The notes under the pieces are model-generated. The model was not told where the DNA came from. It was given only the letters and a program-made list of their open reading frames with translations, and did not search any database. Positions 17,026 to 26,430 of a stretch of 64,000 nt of DNA are shown here, one piece after another; within the stretch, counting starts at the first letter, position 1, and each line of letters starts with the position of its first letter. Position numbers and translations under genes: made by a program. This DNA comes from Myxococcaceae bacterium (GTDB taxonomy: Bacteria > Myxococcota > Myxococcia > Myxococcales > Myxococcaceae): assembly GCA_019694575.1 (NCBI GenBank), contig JAIBBR010000001.1:62001-126000 (forward strand). The letters run 5' to 3'.

Positions 17026-17886
17026 ATGGCGCGTTTCTTTCGCTGCGTTGTCGCGGCTTGCTGCGTGGCTGGGTTGCCGCTCACTGCTGCCGCCGGGCCG
17101 ATTGGCTATGCGCAGGCCACGGGCTACTTCAAAAAAGACAGCCGACCGACGCTGTACCAACCGCTCAACTTGCTCGACGGGCGTGACAATACGGCTTGGT
17201 GCAGCCCCACGGCAGACCCGCTCAATGAAGTGCTCTCGTTTGGTTTCGACGGGCCGACGCGTATCGACGAAATTCGTATTTCGACTGGCAACAACTTCGA
17301 CGAGGCAACGTTCAAGGCGTTCGCGCGCGCCAAGAAGCTGGTGTTCACGTCGGGCAAGCAAAGCCAAACCATCGAGCTCAATGACGAGCGCGGAGGGCAG
17401 GGCGTCACCCTGCGCATGCCCTTCACCGGTGAGCGCTTCACGCTGGAAGTCGCCGATCAGTACCCTTCTGATGACCCCGATCAACCGGTGTGCATTACCG
17501 ACGTTATTTTTGTGCTCGACGGCAAAGCGCTCAACGGCAGTTGGCTTTTGCCGAAGCTCAAATACGACAAGCAGACCGCGCCACTGTTGGGCACGTGGTA
17601 TGCCGGGTTCGCCGGCACGCCCGATCACTTCTTGTCATTCTTCATCGACGGTACTTTTCGCTACACGTTCGAGCCGATAGACGCGATTCGCGGGCAACCG
17701 ATTACCCTCTCGGGCAGTTACGAAGCGTCACCTTCGCGCATTGTCTTCACGCTGCCTGAAAAAGGCCGGGTGTCGGTAAAAGCCAACCGCGATAAAGCGC
17801 TCAAGAGCAGCAAGCCGGGTTTCGAGCTCACCCTCGAGGGAGACCTGCCGGCAGAGATGAAGCAGCGGTACCGTTCGGCGCCTTAA
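17026..17886 (+). CDS. Secreted protein with discoidin-like (NADase-type glycan-binding) domain
   Basis: Protein of 286 residues. A signal peptide is clear: RCVVAACCVAGLPLTAAAG, with cleavage near residue 24. Residues 25-165 carry the pattern YQPLNLLDGRDNTAWC followed by IDEIRISTGNN, typical of galactose-binding/discoidin-like domains often called NADase-type glycan-binding domains; no NADase catalytic domain is present. The C-terminal 110 residues (LLGTWYAGFAG, then GTFRYTFE and GSYEASPSRIVF) look like a lipocalin-like or META-type barrel that describes a test of excess or stress, but this is only a visual match. It is probably periplasmic or surface-bound. The upstream gene is divergent. 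Confidence 0.8.
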   Translation: MARFFRCVVAACCVAGLPLTAAAGPIGYAQATGYFKKDSRPTLYQPLNLLDGRDNTAWCSPTADPLNEVLSFGFDGPTRIDEIRISTGNNFDEATFKAFARAKKLVFTSGKQSQTIELNDERGGQGVTLRMPFTGERFTLEVADQYPSDDPDQPVCITDVIFVLDGKALNGSWLLPKLKYDKQTAPLLGTWYAGFAGTPDHFLSFFIDGTFRYTFEPIDAIRGQPITLSGSYEASPSRIVFTLPEKGRVSVKANRDKALKSSKPGFELTLEGDLPAEMKQRYRSAP

Positions 17887-17977
17887 CGCCGAAGTTTTTC
17901 AACTGCTGAGAATTTTTCTTCGTGCCCTACTGCGGCAGCAGAGCGCTTCGTTCATTCGAGGGCGTAAAAAAGCGAAC

Positions 17978-18424
17978 TCACGCCGAGCCGGTCTTCTTCT
18001 TGGCCTTGCCCGAGAATCGCCTGAAGAACTCGATGATGTCTTTCTGAGTGCTCTGAAAGTCAGTGGCGTCTTTGAACTCGTGCTCCAAGAAGATACCGCC
18101 GCATGACTCGCAGCTGTCGTAGTGCTGCAGGTGCTGGCGATCGCCGCCTTCGACGCTCACCAAATCGACGAGACATGCCGGGCAGGTACCCGTGAGCGCT
18201 TCGGCGTTCACCTTGCCGCCCAAGGTTTCAAGCCCGGGTAAATTGCTGTGAAGCAAAAGGCCGTTCAAGTCAGCGACGTCGAGCCACAAACCGCCACACT
18301 CGCCACACTTATGCAGAGGAAGGTCTGAACCTTCGAGACCGATCATCAACTCAGTGCAACCTGGACACTTCAACTGTGCAGGGAGGTCCTCTTTGACGGC
18401 TCCTCCCGATTGTTTTTTGGACAC
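17978..18424 (-). CDS. Protein with two TFIIB-type zinc ribbons
   Basis: Protein of 148 residues from a GTG start. Two zinc ribbons of the bacterial zf-TFIIB type are visible: CPGC followed by HKCGECGGLWLD (about 20-48), and CPAC followed by DSCESCGGIFLE (about 82-112). All eight metal ligands are present. The C-terminal 35 residues are basic and helical (FFRRFSGKAKKK). Such proteins are common and of unknown role, perhaps nucleic-acid or protein binding. It lies downstream of nothing obvious: the next gene on this strand is murA at 55 bases upstream. Confidence 0.85.
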   Translation of the reverse strand: MSKKQSGGAVKEDLPAQLKCPGCTELMIGLEGSDLPLHKCGECGGLWLDVADLNGLLLHSNLPGLETLGGKVNAEALTGTCPACLVDLVSVEGGDRQHLQHYDSCESCGGIFLEHEFKDATDFQSTQKDIIEFFRRFSGKAKKKTGSA

Positions 18425-18478
18425 GGTCGAATGCTATGGCGCTTAATTCGTTGTGTGCAACAGCGTCGTTGGTTTTCG

Positions 18479-19744
18479 TCATCCCTTTATGCGACGAATA
18501 TTGGCGCCGAGGGCTGAGAGTTTTCGCTCCAGACGCTCATAGCCGCGGTCTAAGTGGTACACGCGGGCGATGGTTGTTTTGCCCTCGGCGTGCAACCCCG
18601 CCAATACCAACGAAGCCGAAGCGCGCAGGTCAGTGGCCATCACCTGGGCGCCCGACAATTTGGATACTCCGCGCACCACCGCGGTAGGCCCTTCGACCGA
18701 AATGTCGGCCCCCATGCGACGCAGCTCGGCCACGTGCATGAAACGGTTCTCGAAAATGTTTTCGGTAATCACCGAAGTGCCCTTGGCGCTCGACAGCAGC
18801 GCCATCAATTGGGCCTGCATATCGGTGGGAAAGCCGGGGTGCTCCTTGGTTTTGATATCGGCGGCGAGCACGCGCTCAGGGCCCTTCAAGCGAATGCCGC
18901 CGGCTTCGACGGCGATCTGACAGCCCACTTCGCGCAGCTTCTGCAGCACGGGCTCTAAATGCTCGGGCACTGCATTTTTCACCAGCACGTCGCCGGCGGT
19001 GATCGCCGAAGCGACCAGCAACGTGCCAGCTTCGATGCGGTCAGCGATGATTGCGTGATCGACCGGCTTCAAGGTGTCGACGCCGTCAATGGTAATCACG
19101 TCTGAGCCTGCGCCACTGATGCGCGCGCCCATTTTGTTGAGCACCCGCGCCAGCTCTTCGACTTCAGGCTCGCGCGCCGCGTTTTCAATCAGGGTGCGGC
19201 CCTTGGCGAGCACCGCGGCCATCATGATGTTTTCAGTGCCGGTCACGGTAATCACGTCGAATGACACCGTGCCGCCCTTGAGCCTTTTGGCGCGCGCTTC
19301 GACATAGCCTTCGGTGAGCTCGATGTCGGCGCCCAGTGCCTTCAGGCCTTTCAAGTGCTGATCGATGGGGCGGGCGCCAATCGCACACCCGCCTGGCATC
19401 GACACGCGCGCACGGCCGTGGCGGGCGAGCAGAGGCCCCAGCACCAACACCGAAGCACGCATTGTCTTCACCAAGTCATAGGGGGCTTCGGGGTGCACCA
19501 CGCCTTTCCACTCCAGCGTGCATTCGTGGCTGCGTTTGCCTGTGCGCCGCTCGGCCTCGAGCCCCATGGTGCGCAACAGCTTGAGCATGGTGGCCACGTC
19601 GGCCAGGTCGGGCACGTTGCGAAAGGTGTGTTGGCCTTCTGCCAAAATTGAAGCGGCGAGAATGGGCAGGGCGGCGTTCTTGGCGCCCGAAGCGTGTGTT
19701 TCGCCCTTGAGCGGGCCGTTGCCTTTGACGACGATCGCGTCCAT
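18479..19744 (-). CDS. murA: UDP-N-acetylglucosamine 1-carboxyvinyltransferase
   Basis: MurA, 421 residues, the normal length. It transfers enolpyruvate from PEP to UDP-GlcNAc, the first committed step of peptidoglycan synthesis, and is the fosfomycin target. The substrate lysine lies at Lys22 ([10 protein letters not shown]). The active-site Cys120 is present in the loop [20 protein letters not shown]; since it is Cys and not Asp, fosfomycin sensitivity would be expected for the enzyme itself. Its ATG follows immediately after the TGA of prmC, with no gap, so the prfA-prmC-murA genes are one operon. The call is firm. Confidence 0.98.
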   Translation of the reverse strand: MDAIVVKGNGPLKGETHASGAKNAALPILAASILAEGQHTFRNVPDLADVATMLKLLRTMGLEAERRTGKRSHECTLEWKGVVHPEAPYDLVKTMRASVLVLGPLLARHGRARVSMPGGCAIGARPIDQHLKGLKALGADIELTEGYVEARAKRLKGGTVSFDVITVTGTENIMMAAVLAKGRTLIENAAREPEVEELARVLNKMGARISGAGSDVITIDGVDTLKPVDHAIIADRIEAGTLLVASAITAGDVLVKNAVPEHLEPVLQKLREVGCQIAVEAGGIRLKGPERVLAADIKTKEHPGFPTDMQAQLMALLSSAKGTSVITENIFENRFMHVAELRRMGADISVEGPTAVVRGVSKLSGAQVMATDLRASASLVLAGLHAEGKTTIARVYHLDRGYERLERKLSALGANIRRIKG

Positions 19745-20614
19745 TCATTGCCCTTTGCGTCCGAAGGCGAGGCGATCAAACCGCGCCCAGTCTTTTTCTA
19801 CCCTCACCTCGTGGTACCCGGCCCGCGTCAGCAGGTCTGCCACCGCCGGCCCCTGCTCATCGCCGATTTCAAGTGCAAGGGTGGCGCCAGGTTTGAGCCG
19901 CTCGCCAGCGCCGTCGACGATGCGAGCAATGAGGGTAAGCCCGTCAGCACCGCCGTCGAGCGCGAGCTTGGGCTCTTGCTGCACTTCGCGCTGCAAGGTG
20001 GGTATCGACGCGCTCGCGATGTACGGAGGGTTACTGACAATCACATCGAAGCGCGCCTCGGGTGGCAATGGCTCCCACAAGTTGCCCTGCATCACCGTGA
20101 CGCGCCCGTCGACCTGGTGCGTTTGCGCATTGTCGCGCGCCACTGCGCAAGCTTCGGCCGAAATGTCGACGGCCCAGACCGACGTGGTGGGCAGCTGCGC
20201 CGCAATCGTCACGGCGATGCAGCCCGAGCCGGTGCACAGGTCGAGCACGCGTGAAGGCGCGTCGGTGGGCAGGCGCTTCAACACCTCGGCCACCAAGAGC
20301 TCGGTCTCAGCGCGGGGAATGAGCACCCGCGAATCGACGGCGAAGCGGCGGTTGTAAAAATCTTTGTGCCCGAGCAGGTACTGTGTCGGCTCACCGCCCA
20401 GCCGGCGCGTCACCAACCCTTTGTACGTCGCCAGCTCGTCTTTCTGCAGCGGGCGGTCGAGCTCCATGTACAGCTTCACGCGTTCGACTTTGAGCGTGTG
20501 GGCGAGCAGCAGCTCGGCCGAGAGGCGGGCTGAATCGATCGCCTGCTTTTCGAAGTGTTGGGTGGTCCAGCTCAGCACGCGCCGAATGGTCCACGGCTCC
20601 TGCGTTTCGCTCAT
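19745..20614 (-). CDS. prmC: Peptide chain release factor N5-glutamine methyltransferase
   Basis: PrmC (HemK), 289 residues. It methylates the Gln of the GGQ motif in release factors 1 and 2 using S-adenosylmethionine. The SAM-binding motif I is [11 protein letters not shown] (125-135) and the substrate-binding NPPY is at 195-198. A helical N-terminal domain of about 90 residues is typical of the family. Its ATG overlaps the stop of prfA by four bases, so it is translated with its own substrate, and it abuts murA. The order prfA-prmC is common across bacteria. Confidence 0.97.
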   Translation of the reverse strand: MSETQEPWTIRRVLSWTTQHFEKQAIDSARLSAELLLAHTLKVERVKLYMELDRPLQKDELATYKGLVTRRLGGEPTQYLLGHKDFYNRRFAVDSRVLIPRAETELLVAEVLKRLPTDAPSRVLDLCTGSGCIAVTIAAQLPTTSVWAVDISAEACAVARDNAQTHQVDGRVTVMQGNLWEPLPPEARFDVIVSNPPYIASASIPTLQREVQQEPKLALDGGADGLTLIARIVDGAGERLKPGATLALEIGDEQGPAVADLLTRAGYHEVRVEKDWARFDRLAFGRKGQ

Positions 20615-21699
20615 GAAGCTTTGTTTCCCGGGCCGCTGTTCTGCTGCTTGAGCGCTTCAGCCTGAAAATACGTGCGACACGCGGTGATTAAATCTTCTAG
20701 GTCGCCGCTCATGATCGCCGGCAGGTTGTGGCGGGTAAGCCCAATGCGGTGATCAGTCAAACGGTCTTGGGGAAAATTGTACGTGCGAATTTTTTCGCTG
20801 CGATCGCCGGTGCCCACCTGGCCTTTGCGCATCGAATCGCGCTCATTGCGAATGCGCTCTTGCTCAATTTCGTACAGCTTGGCGCGCAGCATTTTCTCGG
20901 CCATCGCGCGGTTCTTGCCCTGGCTTTTTTCTTGCTGGCACTTCACCACGATGCCGGTGGGCTTGTGAATCAGGCGCACCGCCGAGTCAGTGGTGTTGAC
21001 GCTCTGGCCGCCGGCACCCGTCGAGCGCATCACCTGCATTTCGATGTCGGCGGGGTTGAGCTTGATGTCTACGTCTTCGGCTTCGGGCATCACCGCCACC
21101 GTAATGGTCGAGGTGTGAATACGGCCTTGGGTTTCTGTCGCCGGCACGCGCTGCACCCGGTGCACGCCCGATTCGTATTTCATCGACGAGAACACCGCGT
21201 TACCCGAGAAGGTCAGGGTGGCGTCTTTCACGCCTCCCGCGTTGCCGGCGCTCATGTCGACGATGTCGGCCTTCCACCCCTTTTTCGCGGCGTAACGCAC
21301 GTACATTTGCATCACTTCTTCGGCGAAGAGCGAGGCTTCATCGCCGCCTGCGCCGCTGCGAATTTCGACGATCACGTCTTTTTCGTCGTTGGGGTCTTTG
21401 GGAATGAGCAGCAACTTGAGCTGCACCTCGAGCTCGGCGACTTGTGTTTTGAGCCCGGGCAACTCTTCGCGGGCCAGCTCACGCAGGTCGGCGTCTGAGC
21501 CGTTGAGAATTTCTTCGTTCTGTTTCAGGTCGCCTTGCACCTTCTTGTACGTGCGAAAGGTTTCGACCAGTTTTTCGAGCGAAGCGCGCTCCTTGGCCAC
21601 TTTCTGGAGCTTCGCCGCGTCCCCGACGATAGTGGGGTTCGACAAGTCGGCGTTGAGCCGTTCAAATCGCTGTTCAACTTCTTCGAGCTTGTCGATCAC
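20611..21699 (-). CDS. prfA: Peptide chain release factor 1
   Basis: RF1, 362 residues, the usual length. It reads UAA and UAG stop codons and triggers peptide release. The tripeptide anticodon is PAT at 186-188 (PxT type), which separates it from RF2 (SPF). GGQ is at 230-232 in [15 protein letters not shown], the peptidyl-transfer loop. The start is a GTG at 21699 ([12 protein letters not shown]). First gene of the operon prfA-prmC-murA, divergent from the small basic-protein gene by 52 bases. No obvious ribosome site was seen for the start codon. Confidence 0.98.
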   Translation of the reverse strand: MIDKLEEVEQRFERLNADLSNPTIVGDAAKLQKVAKERASLEKLVETFRTYKKVQGDLKQNEEILNGSDADLRELAREELPGLKTQVAELEVQLKLLLIPKDPNDEKDVIVEIRSGAGGDEASLFAEEVMQMYVRYAAKKGWKADIVDMSAGNAGGVKDATLTFSGNAVFSSMKYESGVHRVQRVPATETQGRIHTSTITVAVMPEAEDVDIKLNPADIEMQVMRSTGAGGQSVNTTDSAVRLIHKPTGIVVKCQQEKSQGKNRAMAEKMLRAKLYEIEQERIRNERDSMRKGQVGTGDRSEKIRTYNFPQDRLTDHRIGLTRHNLPAIMSGDLEDLITACRTYFQAEALKQQNSGPGNKAS

Positions 21700-21751
21700 G
21701 GGGTCGAGCGTCTAAAGACAAAGCGGTCTTCAATCAAGGGATCAAAACGAC

Positions 21752-21868
21752 ATGGCCAAAGTGAAATCGAATCGCAGCAAGAAGAAGCTCAAGAACCGCG
21801 CCAAAGTGAAGAAGGGCGTGCTCAAGCGCCGCCGTGTGCGCGCCCGTCGCGCCAAGGGCAAGTACTAG
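21752..21868 (+). CDS. Very small, highly basic protein (38 residues)
   Basis: A complete short frame begins [16 protein letters not shown] and ends RRAKGKY. Of 38 residues, 12 are Lys and 8 Arg, over half basic, with no acidic residue at all. A purine-rich AAGGGA lies about 12 bases before the ATG. A clear rho-independent terminator follows 26 bases after the stop, which supports a real, separately ended transcript. The composition is that of ribosomal small proteins or nucleic-acid-binding peptides; I do not recognise it as THX, L34, L36 or another known ribosomal protein. It is divergent from prfA. Confidence 0.65.
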   Translation: MAKVKSNRSKKKLKNRAKVKKGVLKRRRVRARRAKGKY

Positions 21869-21893
21869 GCCCTAAGGGTTCGAAGGTTTCGCG

Positions 21894-21930
21894 AGGGCTG
21901 GGAGCGGTTTGCCCAGCCCTTTCGATTTTG
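21894..21930 (+). terminator. Rho-independent terminator after the small basic-protein gene
   Basis: AGGGCTGGG (21894-21902) pairs perfectly with CCCAGCCCT (21912-21920) over a 9-base loop, followed by a T-rich tail (TTCGATTTTG). It separates the small gene from the P-ATPase gene downstream. Confidence 0.75.
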
Positions 21931-21954
21931 CCTGTTAAAGCCTGGGTTAAGGCC

Positions 21955-24273
21955 ATGAGCAACGACGCGCGCGACCCAGTGTGTGGAATGACCGTTGACC
22001 CGCTCAACCCGCGCGGAGGCACCGCCGTGGTTGAAGGGCAGACCTATTTCTTCTGCAACGCGAAATGCAGAACGAAGTTTCAAGCTGATCCGGCGAAGTA
22101 TTTGGCCGGGCCCCTGTCGGCTCCCGAGCCCACCCTGGCTCAAACACTCGCTTGGTACACCTGCCCGATGCACCCCGAAGTGCGCCAACAGGGGCCGGGG
22201 AGCTGCCCGAAGTGCGGCATGGCGCTCGAGCCCGAGGCTGTTTCAGCGGAAGAAGAAGAAAACCCAGAGTTGAAAGACATGTCGCGCCGGTGGGTGGTGA
22301 GCGCGGTGTTGACCGCGCCGACGCTGGCCTTGGCGATGTCTGATCTCATTCCCGGTCAGCCAGTGCAGAAAATGCTCACCGCTCAACAAACGGGGTGGCT
22401 TCAGTTCGTGCTCGCGACTGGGGTAGTGCTGTGGGGAGGCTGGCCCTTTTTCGTGCGCGGCTGGCGATCGCTCGTCACCCGACAGCTGAATATGTTCACG
22501 TTGATCGCGCTCGGCACCAGCGCGGCTTTTCTTTTCAGTGTATTCGTTCTGCTGTTTCCACACCTCGTGCCGCAGGGTGTTTTTCACCAAGGCATGGCGC
22601 CGGTGTACTTCGAAGCGTCAGCCGTGATTGTCACCTTGGTGTTGTTGGGCCAAGTGCTCGAGCTGCGTGCCCGTGGCGCTACCACCGGAGCGATTCGCGC
22701 GCTTTTGCGCCTGAGCCCCAAGACGACCCGGCGGGTTGACGCCGATGGCCGCGAAGTCGACGTACCGCTCGAGGAGGTGCAGGTGGGTGACCGGCTCAGG
22801 GTGCGGCCGGGCGAGAGCGTGCCTGTCGACGGTGCGGTGCTTGAAGGTGTGAGCAGTGTTGACGAGTCGATGCTCACCGGTGAGCCGTTGCCGGTCGAAA
22901 AACAAACCGGTAGCCGCGTCACCGGAGGCACGCTGAATCAGCGCGGCACTTTGGTGATGAAAGCCGAGCGCGTAGGGAATGACACGTTGCTCGCGCAAAT
23001 CGTGGCGATGGTCGTTCAAGCGCAACGAAGCAAGGCGCCCATTCAGCGCCTCGCTGATCGGGTGTCATCGTGGTTCGTGCCAGTCGTCGTGGTAACCGCT
23101 GCCGTGACGGCGGTTGTCTGGGGTTTTTTCGGCCCCGAGCCGCGCCTCGCCCATGCGTTGGTGAACGCGGTGGCGGTGCTGATAATCGCTTGCCCTTGCG
23201 CGCTTGGTTTGGCGACGCCCATGTCAATCATGGTGGGTACCGGTCGCGGCGCAAGAGAAGGGGTGTTGGTGAAAGAAGCCCAGGCGCTCGAAGTGCTCGA
23301 GAAGGTCGATACCTTGGTGATCGACAAAACAGGCACGCTGACCGAAGGTCAGCCGCGGTTGGTGAGCGTGCAGGTGGCGGGCGCTTTCGATGAGCGCGCG
23401 CTGCTCGAGGCCGCCGTGGCGCTCGAGAAGCCAAGCGAGCACCCGTTGGCCGCGGCGATCATGCAAGGAGCGGCTGACCGGAAAATCACCGCTGACGCCG
23501 CGGCTTCGTTCGAGGCGATTTCAGGCAAAGGCGTGAAAGGTCAAGTGGGCCTACGCCAGTTGGCCGTGGGCAACTTGGCGCTGATGCATGAGCTCGATGT
23601 CGACGTGACTGTATTAACGCAGGTCGCCGAGACGTGGCGCAGCGAAGGGCAGACCGTGATCTTCGTGTCGATCGACGGCGCCCTCGCGGGCTTGCTGGGT
23701 GTTGCTGACCCCATCAAGGCTTCGGCGCCGGCCGCGTTAGCTGCGCTCCGACAAGCGGGTTTGAGGGTGGTGATGCTCACGGGCGACGCCGAAGCCACGG
23801 CTCAGTCGGTCGCCCGAAAGCTGGGCATTGGCGAAGTCGTGGCGGGCGTGCTGCCGGGCCAAAAAGGCGACGTGATTGAGCGGCTCATTGCTCAAGGTGC
23901 CACGGTGGCCATGGCGGGCGATGGCACCAACGACGCGCCTGCGTTGGCAAAGGCGCACGTCGGCATTGCGATGGGTACGGGCACTGACGTGGCCATGCAA
24001 AGCGCGGCAATGACTTTGGTGAAGGGTGACCTGCAGGGCATTGTTCGCGCGCGTGCTCTTTCGCAGCACGTCATGCGCAACATTCGGCAAAACCTCTTTT
24101 TCGCCTTTGCTTACAACTTGATTGGCGTGCCCATTGCCGCCGGCGTGGCGTACCCGTTTGGGGGGCTCTTGCTCAGCCCAATGTTGGCCAGCGCCGCGAT
24201 GTCTTTCAGCTCGGTGTCGGTGATCGCCAACGCGCTGCGCCTTTCGACCGTTCGTCTTTCGCCTAAAGTTTAG
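21955..24273 (+). CDS. Copper-type heavy-metal P1B ATPase with YHS and CPMHP metal-binding domains
   Basis: Heavy-metal-translocating P-type ATPase of 772 residues, probably exporting Cu(I). N-terminal domains in order: YHS ([10 protein letters not shown], residues 7-50), then a heavy-metal-binding domain (YTCPMHPE, then [10 protein letters not shown], 68-93). There is no GMxCxxC HMA domain. Eight or so membrane segments carry the transport motif CPC near 413. The phosphorylated Asp is in DKTGTLTEG near 457, SEHPLA marks the ATP-binding His-Pro, and [11 protein letters not shown] is near 655. The last helices include YN and MSFSSVS, as in Cu(I) pumps. The ATG at 21955 is chosen because the frame upstream overlaps the previous gene and terminator. 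The copA or copB name is not settled. Confidence 0.93.
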   Translation: MSNDARDPVCGMTVDPLNPRGGTAVVEGQTYFFCNAKCRTKFQADPAKYLAGPLSAPEPTLAQTLAWYTCPMHPEVRQQGPGSCPKCGMALEPEAVSAEEEENPELKDMSRRWVVSAVLTAPTLALAMSDLIPGQPVQKMLTAQQTGWLQFVLATGVVLWGGWPFFVRGWRSLVTRQLNMFTLIALGTSAAFLFSVFVLLFPHLVPQGVFHQGMAPVYFEASAVIVTLVLLGQVLELRARGATTGAIRALLRLSPKTTRRVDADGREVDVPLEEVQVGDRLRVRPGESVPVDGAVLEGVSSVDESMLTGEPLPVEKQTGSRVTGGTLNQRGTLVMKAERVGNDTLLAQIVAMVVQAQRSKAPIQRLADRVSSWFVPVVVVTAAVTAVVWGFFGPEPRLAHALVNAVAVLIIACPCALGLATPMSIMVGTGRGAREGVLVKEAQALEVLEKVDTLVIDKTGTLTEGQPRLVSVQVAGAFDERALLEAAVALEKPSEHPLAAAIMQGAADRKITADAAASFEAISGKGVKGQVGLRQLAVGNLALMHELDVDVTVLTQVAETWRSEGQTVIFVSIDGALAGLLGVADPIKASAPAALAALRQAGLRVVMLTGDAEATAQSVARKLGIGEVVAGVLPGQKGDVIERLIAQGATVAMAGDGTNDAPALAKAHVGIAMGTGTDVAMQSAAMTLVKGDLQGIVRARALSQHVMRNIRQNLFFAFAYNLIGVPIAAGVAYPFGGLLLSPMLASAAMSFSSVSVIANALRLSTVRLSPKV

Positions 24274-25337
24274 CGCTTGGGGTTTGACGGTTTCGTAAGG
24301 GCGGGCAGCGGTTTGCCCAGCGCTTTCGAAATTTCGAGCAAGTACTCCAATGTCGAAGCGGCTTCTTCACCGGCGACAAGGTAGGGCTGCACCGGCACAT
24401 CGGGAAAACGGTCGCTCCGCGCGGGGAGCACCTTTGCGCCAGCGTAGCCTTGGCGCGTGAAGGTCAGCTCCACCAGGGCGGTGCGTTTGTCTTTGGGGTC
24501 CCAGTTGCCGCCGAAGACGAAGTTGCCCAGCGAGTAGATGATGGGCGCGCCTTGGTAGCTTTCCATGCCTTGCAGCACGTGGGGGTGAGAGCCGATCACC
24601 GCGGCCGCTCCCGCGTCGATCGCGGCGTGGGCAAGGGTGATTTGGTACGGCTCGGGAGTCGACTTGCCTTCGCGGCCCCAGTGAAAAAAGGGAATCACGA
24701 AGTCGGCGTTGGCTTTGGCGGCGCGAATGTCGGTTTCAACCCACGACTGCAGCAGGGAAAGATCGTCGTGGTGCCCCGCCACGCCCGGAGTCTTTTCGGT
24801 GGCAATCACTTCAGGCGGCTCGATGTTGCGGTCGCCCAAGAAGAAGTAACCCAAGAAAGCAAACTTCAGGCCCTTCACTTCGATGATGGCTGGCGCGCGG
24901 GCTTGGGTGAGGTTGCGACCTGCTCCGAAATAGCGAATTTTCGCCGCGTCGAGCGTGGCGGTGGTCTCGTAGAGACCTTCAGCGCCGTAGTCCATCAAGT
25001 GGTTGTTGGCGAGGCTCACCACGTCGACGCCGCCTGCCTCGAGAGACGCCACCAGCGCTGGGCTGGCTTTGAAGTTGAAGTTCTTGGCGATTTTCTCGGT
25101 GCGGGTGGTGAAGGGGCACTCCAAATTCACCACGAAGAGGTCAGCCTTTGCGGTGACGTCTTTTGCCTGCGCGAAGCCGTGCGCCAGCATGTCGTCGCGG
25201 CTTTTGCCTTTGGCGACTTGTTCGTCGACGTATTCTTCATAGTGGTAGCCCAAAGTGACGTCGCCCGAAAACAGCAGGCGTACAGTTTGATTTGGCGCTG
25301 CTGTGAAAAGCAGCATGGGCATGAGTGCGGTTACCAT
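24270..25337 (-). CDS. CapA-family (poly-gamma-glutamate synthesis-type) metallophosphatase-like protein
   Basis: Protein of 355 residues with an N-terminal signal-like hydrophobic stretch ([12 protein letters not shown]), so probably exported. Family motifs of the PGA_cap/CapA group are visible: FSGDVTLG at about 23-30, [26 protein letters not shown] and [12 protein letters not shown], followed by YSLGNFVF. These motifs form the metallophosphatase-like core. CapA proteins take part in poly-gamma-glutamate or capsule export, but most homologues have unknown substrates and no other cap genes are near. The gene is convergent with the P-ATPase gene, overlapping by four bases at the stops, and lies just downstream of a methyltransferase gene. 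Confidence 0.9.
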   Translation of the reverse strand: MVTALMPMLLFTAAPNQTVRLLFSGDVTLGYHYEEYVDEQVAKGKSRDDMLAHGFAQAKDVTAKADLFVVNLECPFTTRTEKIAKNFNFKASPALVASLEAGGVDVVSLANNHLMDYGAEGLYETTATLDAAKIRYFGAGRNLTQARAPAIIEVKGLKFAFLGYFFLGDRNIEPPEVIATEKTPGVAGHHDDLSLLQSWVETDIRAAKANADFVIPFFHWGREGKSTPEPYQITLAHAAIDAGAAAVIGSHPHVLQGMESYQGAPIIYSLGNFVFGGNWDPKDKRTALVELTFTRQGYAGAKVLPARSDRFPDVPVQPYLVAGEEAASTLEYLLEISKALGKPLPALTKPSNPKR

Positions 25338-25347
25338 CGCGACGAAT

Positions 25348-26322
25348 TTAGCCGCGCCGGCGCGCGACGATCACGTCGGTCAGTGTGGAGATCGACTGTG
25401 AGCGCTGTCGGTGCCCTTCCCACCCCTTGCTGCGCAGCATCGAGAAAAAATACGAAGGCTCGAAGCCCAGCTCGAGCCACCCGTATCGGCGCATCGACCA
25501 GAGCGACAAGCCGTCGAGCCGTATGCCCCACGGGTAAGGCAGGTCACAAATCGGTTCAGCGCCGAAAATGATGGTGCCTTGAGTGGTGAGCAGACTGTTC
25601 AGCTTGTCCATCATGCGCAAGTGATCTGCGCAGTGGTGAAATGACTCGAAGAAAATCGCCGCATCGAACGGCTGCGTGCTCTCGAATGCAAGCATGTCGC
25701 GCTCCACCACGGTCAGGCTTTGGGCGAAGTCTCGGTTACGGTGCTCAATCAACCTTGCAAAGGTGGGGTCGACCTCGACAGCGGTGACCGAGTAACCCAA
25801 TTGCAGAAAGTGATGTGTGGTGTGGCCCCAACCGGGGCCAAATTCTACCAGCCGGGCGGGAGGCGGCACGCCCAAGGCCTTGATCAGAAACCCTTGGGCA
25901 ATCAGTTGGTCGCCGACGATTTCGGGGTTGCTCGTCGAGTAAGGAAATGGTTGCACTTTGCCGAGCTCGAGGTCGGGTGCGCTGAGCTCGTTTCTGACCG
26001 TGTATTCGCTCCGCCCCGAGATTTGCCGGTACAGCGCAAACTGGGCCTCGCGGTATTCGGGCGAAAGTGGATCGGACGGAAAAGTGATGTCCGGCACCAT
26101 TTCGAGGGAGCTGACATAGGCACGACCGGCATCGTCACTTTGGGCGAACGCACGCTCTGCTTCGGCCATCGCCCGGTCCAGCGCGGCCGGCCCTTTGAGG
26201 CGGGTCCGGTGCGTGCGTTTGGCCATGCTTCGCAAGCCTTTGCGTATGGGAGCCGGAAGCGCATCTTTCACCGCACCCCACGTCTCGCGCAGCACGTTGT
26301 GGCGGGCTTCCCAAGTCTTCAT
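25348..26322 (-). CDS. SAM-dependent methyltransferase
   Basis: Class I methyltransferase of 324 residues. The SAM-binding motif I is VEFGPGWGHT near residue 163, followed by the acidic end of strand 2 (VTAVEVDP) and AAIFFESFHHCAD, the motif IV region. The first 90 residues are helical and charged (a basic segment KGLRSMAKRTHRTRLKG), perhaps a binding domain. The C-terminal part, with PICDLPYPWGIRLDG and WLELGF, recalls methyltransferases in sugar or glycan clusters, but no such cluster is near. The start at 26322 (MKTWEARH) fits best; upstream in-frame codons lie in a non-coding-looking stretch. Ten bases upstream of the CapA-like gene. Confidence 0.88.
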   Translation of the reverse strand: MKTWEARHNVLRETWGAVKDALPAPIRKGLRSMAKRTHRTRLKGPAALDRAMAEAERAFAQSDDAGRAYVSSLEMVPDITFPSDPLSPEYREAQFALYRQISGRSEYTVRNELSAPDLELGKVQPFPYSTSNPEIVGDQLIAQGFLIKALGVPPPARLVEFGPGWGHTTHHFLQLGYSVTAVEVDPTFARLIEHRNRDFAQSLTVVERDMLAFESTQPFDAAIFFESFHHCADHLRMMDKLNSLLTTQGTIIFGAEPICDLPYPWGIRLDGLSLWSMRRYGWLELGFEPSYFFSMLRSKGWEGHRQRSQSISTLTDVIVARRRG

Positions 26323-26380
26323 GGCGGGGTAGTTAGCCCAGGTTGGCCCGCGATGCGCTACAGAGGAGCAAGAAGCGCGG

Positions 26381-26410
26381 TTGATTGCGAAAAGCCACAC
26401 CGTGGTTAAT
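26381..26410 (+). promoter_or_regulatory. Candidate sigma-70-type promoter of the pirin gene
   Basis: TTGATT (26381-26386), an 18-base spacer, then GTTAAT (26405-26410) in a locally AT-rich stretch. The start codon of the pirin gene is about 20 bases downstream. Sequence match only. Confidence 0.35.
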
Positions 26411-26430
26411 TTAGAGTCAATTCAATTCTT

